From Rhodospirillales bacterium (GTDB lineage Bacteria; Pseudomonadota; Alphaproteobacteria; Rhodospirillales; JADHTD01), in contig JADHTD010000146.1 in NCBI GenBank assembly GCA_016776525.1, positions 1 through 6,904 on the forward strand: a stretch of DNA of 6,904 nucleotides, read 5' to 3'. Position 1 is the first letter of the stretch; every line of letters begins with the position of its first letter. Positions 1 through 5,478 of this stretch are shown in pieces. The translations under genes and the position numbers were made by a program. The notes below the pieces were generated by a model. That model worked only from the letters and a program-made list of their open reading frames with translations. It had not been told where the DNA came from and ran no database searches.

Positions 1-1296
1 ATACTGGTTGCTTTCGGTGTGCATATCGCCATTGCCCTGAGCATGACCAGCGCCCTGGCCATTTATCTCGTCTACGGCCAGTACCAGATGATCGAAAAAG
101 TGTTCGCCAGCACCGCTTTCGAAGCGCTCCGCGATTATGTCTTTGCCGTTATTCCGTTGTTCATGCTGATGGGTGAATTCATCGGTAAATCGGGCGCCGT
201 TACGGACGTTTATATCGGCATCAACCGGGGCCTTCGGCGCATCCCCGGGCGGCTGGCCATCGCCACGGTTCTCGGCAACGCCATCTTTTCCTTCGTCACC
301 GGCGTCAGCATTGCCTCGGCCGCCGCCTTCTCGCGCATTGCCTATCCTGAAATGAAACGCTTCGGTTACCACCACGGCTTTGCCCTGGGCACGGTTGCCG
401 GCAGCAGCTGCCTCGGCATGTTGATCCCGCCGAGCGTGCTGATGATCGTCTGGGGCCTGCTCACCGAACAGTCGATCGGCAAAATCTTTGCCGCCGGTGT
501 GTTCCCCGGCTTGCTGTTGGTGTCCCTGTTCATCATCTATGTTCTTATCGTCGCCATCAGCAATCCGTCGGCGGTCGGCGGCGGCCGCGATGCCAGCGAT
601 GACGTGGCGGCCCTGGAAGGCCACGACGTCAGCCCGATGGCGGTGTGGACCAGCGCCATCGGCATCTCCCTGGTGGTGGTTTCCGTGCTCGGCGGCATCT
701 GGTTCGGTGTCTTCACACCGACCGAGGGCGCCGGCGCCGGCGCCTTCATCGGCCTCATGCTGGGCATCATTAAGGGCATGCGGTTTAAGGACATCATCGA
801 CTCGATCCTGTCGGTGGGCCGCACCTCGGCGCCGATCCTGTTGTTGCTGCTGACGGCTTCGATTTATTCGCGGACCCTGGCCATCACCGGCGTCGGCAAT
901 GCCATCCAGGACGTCTTCCTCGGCTCCGGCATGCTGCCGTGGATGATCATCGGCGTCATGGTGCTGATCTGGTTTGCCCTGGGCATGGTTATCGATTCCA
1001 TTTCCATCATGCTGCTGACGGTCGGCATCTTCCACCCGATTGCCGTACAGCTGGGTGTCGACCCGATCGCCTTTGCCATCATCGGCATCATCGCCATCGA
1101 GGCCGGGCTGCTGACGCCGCCCTTCGGCCTCTTGGTCTATACGGTGAAGGCGGCCATTCAGGAAGACGATCCGGACATCACCATCGTACAGATATTCAAG
1201 AGTTCGACGCCCTATTGGATCGCCATGCTGATCGGCATGGTGCTGATCATCATTTTCCCCGAGATCGCCACCTACCTGCCGGGCATCGTCTTCTAA
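1..1296 (+). CDS. dctM: TRAP transporter large permease (DctM type), 5' partial
   Basis: This is the large, ion-coupled membrane subunit of a tripartite (TRAP) transporter, which takes up organic acids or similar solutes delivered by a periplasmic binding protein. The frame is open to base 1. The GTG at 19 is an internal valine codon, because the six codons before it (I-L-V-A-F-G) continue the first membrane helix. Alignment by eye with the second DctM at 5479-6807 suggests that about 15 N-terminal codons lie outside the window. Counting the GTG as residue 1, family signatures are GMLIPPS (133-139), FTPTEGAGAG (232-241), GMVIDSISI (322-330) and EAGLLTPPFGL (361-371), set in repeated hydrophobic helices. 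A polar cytoplasmic or periplasmic loop, rich in Gly and Asp, lies at about 183-207. The C-terminus is complete (TAA at 1294-1296) and is followed at once by a terminator, so this is the last gene of its operon. The substrate cannot be read from the permease. Confidence 0.93.
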   Translation: MLVAFGVHIAIALSMTSALAIYLVYGQYQMIEKVFASTAFEALRDYVFAVIPLFMLMGEFIGKSGAVTDVYIGINRGLRRIPGRLAIATVLGNAIFSFVTGVSIASAAAFSRIAYPEMKRFGYHHGFALGTVAGSSCLGMLIPPSVLMIVWGLLTEQSIGKIFAAGVFPGLLLVSLFIIYVLIVAISNPSAVGGGRDASDDVAALEGHDVSPMAVWTSAIGISLVVVSVLGGIWFGVFTPTEGAGAGAFIGLMLGIIKGMRFKDIIDSILSVGRTSAPILLLLLTASIYSRTLAITGVGNAIQDVFLGSGMLPWMIIGVMVLIWFALGMVIDSISIMLLTVGIFHPIAVQLGVDPIAFAIIGIIAIEAGLLTPPFGLLVYTVKAAIQEDDPDITIVQIFKSSTPYWIAMLIGMVLIIIFPEIATYLPGIVF

Positions 1297-1305
1297 TTGG
1301 GTTGC

Positions 1306-1364
1306 GGAATTTCGACCCCCACCCCACCGCACTTGGGATAAGCGGTGGGGTGGGGGTCGATTCC
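1306..1364 (+). terminator. Strong hairpin terminator after the first dctM
   Basis: A perfect 19-bp GC-rich stem (1312-1330 with 1342-1360) closes an 11-base loop. It extends by GGAA/TTCC (1306-1309 with 1361-1364) across a 2-base bulge. It starts 10 bases after the dctM stop and is followed by a T-rich but interrupted tail (about 1361-1378). It probably ends the TRAP operon. The stem works equally well on the other strand, but no gene there needs it. Confidence 0.8.
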
Positions 1365-1612
1365 CTTAATTTTAATTGTCCTCAAGCGCCGGACAGGCTG
1401 CGCTCCCCCTTGGTCGCTAGTCGCTTCGCTCCTCACACATCCCAGGTGCGGTTGGGTGGGGGGCGAGTCCTAAAACATCAGACTTCACAAAAAATTCATC
1501 CGCTTTTGGCGTTTAAATCCGGCTTAACGGTTCCTTTCCGGCATCGCTCCGTTTAGACTTGGAATGATTCCAGGGGTTTCCGGCCTAAGGGACCGGATTT
1601 GGGAGGACGCCA

Positions 1613-1650
1613 CCGTTCGAGCCCCCGGCGGCACCACATAGCCCGAACGG
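1613..1650 (+). repeat. Inverted repeat in the egtB leader
   Basis: CCGTTCG (1613-1619) pairs with CGAACGG (1644-1650). After one mismatch, GC (1621-1622) pairs with GC (1641-1642), leaving an 18-base loop. The hairpin ends 14 bases before the preferred TTG start of egtB and 5 bases before its ribosome binding site. It could influence translation or act as an operator. Its role is not shown by the sequence. Confidence 0.45.
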
Positions 1651-1655
1651 GCATT

Positions 1656-1660
1656 GGGGA
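1656..1660 (+). promoter_or_regulatory. Ribosome binding site supporting the egtB TTG start at 1665
   Basis: GGGGA lies 4 bases before TTG at 1665-1667, which is slightly short spacing. The other upstream candidate, TTG at 1599, has no purine-rich site in front of it; the GGGAGG there lies just inside and after that codon. The first ATG in frame (1800) would remove the N-terminal helix and part of the conserved QSMPDASP segment. Confidence 0.5.
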
Positions 1661-1664
1661 TACT

Positions 1665-2975
1665 TTGCACGACACCAAGAACTCACCGACACCCGGTCCG
1701 GCGGACCGGGCCGCCTGCCTCGACGCCTACCGCCGCGTCCGCCGCCAGTCCGAAGACCTGGCCGGTAATCTAACGCCGGAAGACCAGACCGCGCAGTCGA
1801 TGCCCGACGCCAGCCCGGCCAAATGGCACTTGGGTCATACCAGCTGGTTCTTCGATGCCTTCCTGCTGGTGCCCAACCTGGGCGGTTATGAAGCCTTCGA
1901 CGAGACCTATTACTACCTGTTCAATTCCTATTACGAACTGGCCGGCGAACGCCACCCGCGGCCCCAGCGGGGCCTGCTGACAAGGCCCCCGGTCGACGAG
2001 ATCGCCCGCTACCGCCGCCATGTGGACGATGCCATGGCGCGGCTCATCGATACGGCGTCGGAAGACCTGTGGGCGGAAATCGCGCCCCTGGTTGAGCTCG
2101 GCCTCAACCACGAACAACAGCACCAAGAACTGCTGCTCACCGATATCCTGCACCTGTTCTCGCTCAATCCCCTGAAACCAGCCTTCCAGCCGTACCGTCC
2201 GGCCCCGGCCCGGCAGACGGCGGAACTCGGCTGGGCCGAGTTCGAGGGCGGCCTGATGGAGACCGGCCATGGGGGGACGGGTTTCGCCTATGACAACGAA
2301 GGACCGCGCCACAGGGTCTGGCTGGAACCCTTCCGGCTGGCCAGCCGCACCGTCACCAACGGCGACTGGAAACAGTTCATGGCCGACGGCGGCTATGACG
2401 ATCCGTTGCTATGGCTGGCCGACGGCTGGGCGACGGTGCTGGCCGAAGGCTGGCAGGCGCCGCTTTACTGGCGGGAAGACGAAGAGTCCGAGGGCGGCTG
2501 GACGCAGATGACTCTCAATGGCCCGCAACCGGTGCTCGATATCGACCCGGTCTGCCATGTCAGCGCCTATGAGGCGGCGGCCTATGCCGCCTGGGCCGGC
2601 AAGCGCCTGCCGACGGAAGCCGAATGGGAGGTTGCTTCCATGGGTCTGGAAAATGCCCTTGAACCCAGCGGCAATACCCTGGGTTCCGGCCTGCTCAGGC
2701 CGGTGGCGCCGTTCGAGGCAACCGACGGACTGCAACAGATGTTCGGCGATGTCTGGGAATGGACCGGCAGTGCTTACTCACCCTATCCCGGCTTTACGCC
2801 GCCGCCGGGCGCCGTCGGCGAATACAACGGCAAATTCATGGCCAATCAACTGGTTCTCAAGGGCGGCTCCTGCGCCACCCCGGACGGCCATGTGCGGGCC
2901 ACCTACCGCAATTTCTTCTATCCCCATCAACGCTGGCAGTTCTTCGGGCTGAGGCTGGCGGAGGATGCCACATGA
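1665..2975 (+). CDS. egtB: Ergothioneine biosynthesis protein EgtB (hercynine oxygenase)
   Basis: EgtB is a non-haem iron enzyme that couples hercynine (trimethyl-histidine) to a thiol donor with O2, giving a sulfoxide intermediate of ergothioneine in the cytoplasm. With the TTG at 1665 the protein is 436 residues, normal for the family. An N-terminal DinB-like helical domain (about 18-160) is followed by a formylglycine-generating-enzyme/sulfatase-modifying domain (about 190-434). Likely iron ligands are H58 (in WHLGH) and H149 and H153 of HEQQHQE (149-155), the HX3HXE signature. Other family motifs are QSMPDASP (from 44), YLFNSYY (84-90), RLPTEAEWE (314-322), GDVWEWTG (361-368), KGGSC (399-403) and RNFFYPHQRW (415-424). 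The stop overlaps the egtD start as ATGA, so the two genes are almost certainly co-translated. Whether the donor is cysteine or gamma-glutamylcysteine is not settled; the paired tyrosines 89-90 hint at cysteine. The start codon is less certain than the rest. Confidence 0.93.
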   Translation: MHDTKNSPTPGPADRAACLDAYRRVRRQSEDLAGNLTPEDQTAQSMPDASPAKWHLGHTSWFFDAFLLVPNLGGYEAFDETYYYLFNSYYELAGERHPRPQRGLLTRPPVDEIARYRRHVDDAMARLIDTASEDLWAEIAPLVELGLNHEQQHQELLLTDILHLFSLNPLKPAFQPYRPAPARQTAELGWAEFEGGLMETGHGGTGFAYDNEGPRHRVWLEPFRLASRTVTNGDWKQFMADGGYDDPLLWLADGWATVLAEGWQAPLYWREDEESEGGWTQMTLNGPQPVLDIDPVCHVSAYEAAAYAAWAGKRLPTEAEWEVASMGLENALEPSGNTLGSGLLRPVAPFEATDGLQQMFGDVWEWTGSAYSPYPGFTPPPGAVGEYNGKFMANQLVLKGGSCATPDGHVRATYRNFFYPHQRWQFFGLRLAEDAT

Positions 2976-3967
2976 ACCCGCCCTTTGAGAACCGCCAGGC
3001 CCTGCATGCCTTCCATGATTTCGAGCCTGCCGATAAAGATGATTTCCGGACCGACGTGCTGGCGGGTCTCGGCCGGGCGCAAAAGCAACTGCCGTGCAAG
3101 TACTTCTATGACGAGGCGGGCTCGAAGCTGTTCGACCAAATCTGCCAGCTGCCGGAATATTACCCGACCCGCACCGAACTGAAGCTGTTGGCCGACAAGG
3201 CCGCCGAGATCGGCGACCTTATCCCGGAGGACGCCGTCTTTATCGAATTCGGCAGCGGTTCCAGCGTCAAAATCCGCATTGTGCTGGATGCCCTGCACAA
3301 TCCGGCGGCCTATGTACCGGTGGATATTTCCCGTGAGCACCTGGAGCAATCCGCCCGCACCCTGGCCGCCGACTACCCGCAGGTGGCGGTGATGCCGGTG
3401 TGCGCCGATTTTACCGAACGCTTCGAACTTCCCGCAGGAACCCCCGCCGGTCCTCTTAACGGTCCACGGGTCGGTTTTTTCCCGGGCTCGACCATCGGCA
3501 ATTTCGACCCGGCGGCGGCCCTTGATTTCCTCACCTGGAAGGCCGATCTGCTGGGCCCCGGCGGCGGATTGCTCATCGGTGTCGACCTAAAGAAGGACGC
3601 ATCGATCCTCAATGCCGCCTACAATGACGGGGCGGGGGTGACGGCGGCTTTCAACCTCAACCTGCTCAGGCGCATCAACGACGAGCTCGGCGGCGATTTC
3701 GACCTGGAGGCCTTCGCCCACCATGCTTTTTATAACGCCGCCGCCGGGCGCATCGAAATGCATCTGGTCAGTAACAAACTGCAAGCCGTGCATGTTGACG
3801 GGAAGCGTTTCTCTTTCGAGAAGGGCGAGACCATCCACACCGAGAACTCCTACAAATACTCAATCGCTGAGTTCCACAATCTCGCCGCCCAAGCCGGTTT
3901 CCAGGCGGTCCACACCTGGACCGACGCCGACGACCTGTTCAGTCTTCACTACCTAGTGGTGGGGTAG
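2972..3967 (+). CDS. egtD: L-histidine N-alpha-methyltransferase EgtD
   Basis: EgtD uses three S-adenosylmethionine molecules to turn histidine into hercynine, the first step of ergothioneine synthesis. The protein is 331 residues, the usual length. The frame is open further upstream inside egtB, but the ATG at 2972 is chosen because it starts a typical EgtD N-terminus, has GCGGAGG 7 bases before it, and overlaps the egtB stop by 4 bases. Visible motifs are YFYDEAGSKLFD (44-55), the SAM-binding EFGSGSS (92-98), VPVDIS (115-120), FFPGSTIGNF (169-178), AYNDGAGVTAAFNLN (216-230) and the C-terminal HTENSYKYS (289-297). By position, N177, Y217, M263, E291 and S293 match residues known to bind the histidine substrate in mycobacterial EgtD (N166, Y206, M252, E282, S284), so the histidine site looks intact. 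Composition matches egtB. A weak terminator follows. Confidence 0.95.
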   Translation: MNPPFENRQALHAFHDFEPADKDDFRTDVLAGLGRAQKQLPCKYFYDEAGSKLFDQICQLPEYYPTRTELKLLADKAAEIGDLIPEDAVFIEFGSGSSVKIRIVLDALHNPAAYVPVDISREHLEQSARTLAADYPQVAVMPVCADFTERFELPAGTPAGPLNGPRVGFFPGSTIGNFDPAAALDFLTWKADLLGPGGGLLIGVDLKKDASILNAAYNDGAGVTAAFNLNLLRRINDELGGDFDLEAFAHHAFYNAAAGRIEMHLVSNKLQAVHVDGKRFSFEKGETIHTENSYKYSIAEFHNLAAQAGFQAVHTWTDADDLFSLHYLVVG

Positions 3968-3981
3968 GGGGGTTAACCCTC

Positions 3982-4005
3982 ATAAGCGGACTCTCCGCCC
4001 CTTAT
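3982..4005 (+). terminator. Possible weak terminator after egtD
   Basis: ATAAG plus CGGA (3982-3990) pairs with TCCG (3994-3997) and CTTAT (4001-4005), with a 3-base loop and a 3-base C bulge. It begins 14 bases after the egtD stop. No T tract follows, so it may be an attenuating or 3'-end-protecting hairpin rather than a true intrinsic terminator. Confidence 0.35.
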
Positions 4006-4064
4006 CTGGGTCCTGTGATGTACGATTAGAAACCAGGCGATATTATCCCTGGACAGCCTCCATA

Positions 4065-4073
4065 TGCTATAAT
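4065..4073 (+). promoter_or_regulatory. Extended -10 promoter of the hydrolase gene
   Basis: TGCTATAAT is a perfect extended -10 element (TGn plus TATAAT). It lies 29 bases before the ATG at 4103 and predicts a transcription start near 4080 and a leader of roughly 20 bases. No good -35 box sits at the expected distance, which extended -10 promoters do not strictly need. It implies that the hydrolase is transcribed apart from egtBD. Confidence 0.6.
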
Positions 4074-4102
4074 CATGCATAGTTTGAAAGGTTAGGTGGA
4101 GT

Positions 4103-5080
4103 ATGTCGTTTAAGCATATTCCGTTGTTTGTCGCTGTCGTCATCTTCCTCCATGTCTCGGACGCAGGCGCCGACCCCTACGATGGCCCCATATTCGATGC
4201 CCATGGGCACATGGGCGCATCGTTCGACCCTAATACGATCAACCGCATCATGGAATTCAACAATGTAACCCGGCAGGTACTGATGGCCCGATACTATCCG
4301 GGCAAGCCTGACGATGTCGCGGGTCGCGATGAGCTTTCGCTCGAAATGGCGGCTTCCTATCCAGGCCGGTTCTTTCCCCTGGTCGGCATGCAGTTACCGT
4401 GGTTGACTGAATCCAACAAATGGCACGACGAAAGCCTTCTCGAACCTCTCCTGAAGAGAACAGAACGGAGGTTGTCCTCGGGAAAATTCTACGGGATCGG
4501 AGAAGTGATCGTCCGGCATTTTGCCTATTCGAAGAGTCGGCATTCCGAGCAGGATCATCCGATAAATTCGACTTTCATCAGAAGGCTTAGCGGTATTGCT
4601 AAGCGGTTCGACGTGCCGATCGTCATCCATATGGAAGGCGAGCCCGGCCTGGTCGCCGATTTCAGCCAGCTCATCGATGAATACAAATCGGTTCGCTATG
4701 TTTGGGCCCACAATTGCGGACGAAGTCACGCCAAGGTGATTCGGTCGAAGCTGGAAAAGCACGGGAACCTGTTCTGCGACCTTGCCAGCATGACCAATAT
4801 CGGGAGACATAACTACGGCACCGGGCTACCGCGCATGGAGTCATATACGACGCTCATGGAGGTAGGTGGAATATTCTTTCCCCGCATGAAGCAGGTTTAT
4901 GAAGATTTCCCGGACCGCTTCACCATCGGCATGGATGTCGCCCACGCACGCGGTATGAACCGCCGGAACTATTCGCTTCGAGTGAACCGCTTCCGCCAGT
5001 TGCTTGGCCAATTGACACCCGCAACCGCGAAACTGATCGCCGAAGATAATGCTTTTCAAATCTTCAAGTTGAAAAATTAA
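4103..5080 (+). CDS. Exported amidohydrolase-family metal-dependent hydrolase
   Basis: A 325-residue TIM-barrel metal hydrolase of the amidohydrolase_2 (COG2159) type. Residues 1-23 form a Sec signal peptide: a lysine near the start, a hydrophobic core (about 8-18), and Ala-Gly-Ala before Asp24 as a signal peptidase I site, so the mature protein should be periplasmic. The expected metal site is visible: H34 and H36 (DAHGH), H176 (VIHMEGEP), H203 (WAHNCG) and D278 (GMDVAH). E134 (GIGEV) and the closing IAEDNAFQIF (312-321) are also typical of the family. The ATG at 4103 has AGG 6 bases upstream, and any later start would lose the signal peptide. Family members act as decarboxylases, lactonases or C-O/C-N hydrolases, so the substrate is unknown. 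In two sampled 60-base stretches its GC is about 52%, against about 67% in a sampled egtD stretch, which suggests separate acquisition. It has its own promoter and no co-directional partner. Confidence 0.85.
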   Translation: MSFKHIPLFVAVVIFLHVSDAGADPYDGPIFDAHGHMGASFDPNTINRIMEFNNVTRQVLMARYYPGKPDDVAGRDELSLEMAASYPGRFFPLVGMQLPWLTESNKWHDESLLEPLLKRTERRLSSGKFYGIGEVIVRHFAYSKSRHSEQDHPINSTFIRRLSGIAKRFDVPIVIHMEGEPGLVADFSQLIDEYKSVRYVWAHNCGRSHAKVIRSKLEKHGNLFCDLASMTNIGRHNYGTGLPRMESYTTLMEVGGIFFPRMKQVYEDFPDRFTIGMDVAHARGMNRRNYSLRVNRFRQLLGQLTPATAKLIAEDNAFQIFKLKN

Positions 5081-5109
5081 TCCAAGGCTAATGGTGTGTG
5101 CTTTATGAT

Positions 5110-5120
5110 CCTTAATAAGG
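5110..5120. repeat. 11-base palindrome
   Basis: CCTTAATAAGG is a perfect palindrome around a central A. It overlaps the -35-like element at 5112-5117, so it could be an operator for the putative promoter. It lies 30 bases after the hydrolase stop. Confidence 0.3.
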
Positions 5121-5140
5121 TATAAATTCCTTTACATAAT
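5112..5140 (+). promoter_or_regulatory. Putative promoter of an intergenic transcript
   Basis: TTAATA (5112-5117, 4 of 6 to TTGACA) and CATAAT (5135-5140, 5 of 6 to TATAAT) are separated by exactly 17 bases in an AT-rich stretch. The predicted start is near 5147. No gene on the + strand follows, so if real it drives a non-coding RNA. Confidence 0.35.
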
Positions 5141-5161
5141 TCAGCGGTTATGCAACACTAA

Positions 5162-5200
5162 GCGACCGCCTGATCGGGCGTTTCGCTCTTTGACAGTGTG
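5162..5200 (+). promoter_or_regulatory. rRNA-leader-like antitermination site (hairpin, boxA, boxC-like)
   Basis: A hairpin (GCGA 5162-5165 with TCGC 5183-5186; CGCC 5167-5170 with GGCG 5177-5180) runs into CGCTCTTTGACA (5184-5195). That matches 10 of 12 positions of the E. coli rrn boxA TGCTCTTTAACA. GTGTG (5196-5200) then resembles boxC. The order boxB-like hairpin, boxA, boxC is that of rrn leaders. No rRNA follows within the window, so the role is uncertain. Confidence 0.35.
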
Positions 5201-5278
5201 AATACGAAGAAATGCTAAGAAATGATGAGGTTTCGGCGCGGATTCGGGCCTGTTTTTAGCGATATCAAAGACTTATCC

Positions 5279-5300
5279 CGTTTCGAACGGGGTCGAAACG
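5279..5300. repeat. Perfect 8-bp hairpin
   Basis: CGTTTCGA (5279-5286) pairs with TCGAAACG (5293-5300) around a 6-base loop. No T tract follows on either strand, so it is not a standard intrinsic terminator. It may still help end the converging transcripts, or form part of a structured RNA. Confidence 0.45.
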
Positions 5301-5345
5301 CACAAAAACCGCCTCTAAACGCGTACTGTTACTCATAAAAGGGGT

Positions 5346-5363
5346 GCGGGGCTTAGGCTCCGC
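5346..5363 (+). repeat. 7-bp hairpin with TTAG loop
   Basis: GCGGGGC (5346-5352) pairs with GCTCCGC (5357-5363), including one G-U pair that exists only in + strand RNA; the other strand has an A-C mismatch. Read on the - strand it is followed by ACCCCTTTT, so a weak terminator for the dctQM operon is possible, although the pairing favours a + strand RNA. Confidence 0.35.
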
Positions 5364-5459
5364 GAGGATAACCAACGCCAAGCGTTCACGCCTGTTTATG
5401 GCAGTGTCCTCAAGTGGCGGATTGTCTGTTGCGACTCGATCCCTGCCGGTTAGGAGGCA

Positions 5460-5476
5460 AGCTTCCGAAGAAAGCT
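5460..5476 (-). terminator. Possible hairpin after the minus-strand dctM
   Basis: In - strand RNA, AGCTTTC (5476-5470) pairs with GGAAGCT (5466-5460), with one G-U pair and a 3-base loop, starting 2 bases after the dctM stop. No T run follows, so it is at best a weak terminator or an mRNA-end stabiliser. Confidence 0.3.
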
Positions 5477-5478
5477 CG

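Larger units (their letters stand above)
1365..1664 (+). other. Non-coding region between dctM and egtB
   Basis: About 300 bases without a convincing gene. The left part carries a cluster of three TCGCT units (1414-1418, 1421-1425, 1426-1430). The middle (about 1485-1520) is AT-richer and is the natural place for the egtB promoter, but I see no -35/-10 pair good enough to call. The right part holds a small TCCGG/CCGGA inverted repeat (1579-1583 with 1593-1597) and the larger inverted repeat at 1613-1650. The egtB frame is open back to a TTG at 1599, but that extension is Arg/His-rich and unlike EgtB proteins. Confidence 0.5.
5081..5478. other. 400-base non-coding region, possibly an RNA-coding or relic leader
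   Basis: Nothing protein-like is convincing here. The left quarter (5085-5150) is AT-rich with a palindrome and a promoter-like pair. A hairpin, a boxA-like motif and a short tandem repeat follow (AAGAAATG at 5207-5214 and 5217-5224). Further right lie a perfect 8-bp hairpin (5279-5300), a 7-bp hairpin with a TTAG loop (5346-5363), a small AACGC/GCGTT hairpin (5374-5378 with 5382-5386), and a hairpin next to the stop of the minus-strand dctM. I found no tRNA cloverleaf and no 16S, 23S or 5S start. This is where the + strand hydrolase and the - strand TRAP operon converge, so it should hold terminators, but none is textbook. Confidence 0.5.

Noticed and set aside
19..21. GTG as start codon of the first dctM
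   Set aside because: The frame stays open to base 1 and the preceding six codons belong to the first membrane helix; the second DctM shows about 21 residues before this point.
939..1556. + strand open frame running from dctM past the terminator
   Set aside because: His/Arg-rich out-of-frame shadow of dctM that reads through the terminator hairpin; not protein-like.
1770..2312. 180-codon - strand open frame inside egtB
   Set aside because: It is antisense to well-conserved EgtB sequence and shows no recognisable domain.
2759..2971. Upstream extension of egtD inside egtB
   Set aside because: The extra 71 codons are an Arg-rich out-of-frame reading of egtB; the ATG at 2972 has a strong ribosome binding site and a typical EgtD N-terminus.
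3970..3979. GGGTTAACCC palindrome just after the egtD stop
   Set aside because: It leaves no loop for an RNA hairpin, and a 10-base palindrome alone is weak evidence for an operator.
5190..5218. TTGACA at 5190-5195 as the -35 box of a promoter
   Set aside because: The hexamer 17 bases downstream (TGCTAA) is a poor -10 element; the same bases fit a boxA motif better.
5405..5414. TGTCCTCAAG repeated at 1377-1386
   Set aside because: A 10-base match is expected by chance many times in 6.9 kb, and the flanks do not align well.
5425..5460. tRNA-like T-arm (GACTCGATCCC)
   Set aside because: The flanking bases do not form a 5-bp T stem, and no acceptor or anticodon stem can be drawn.
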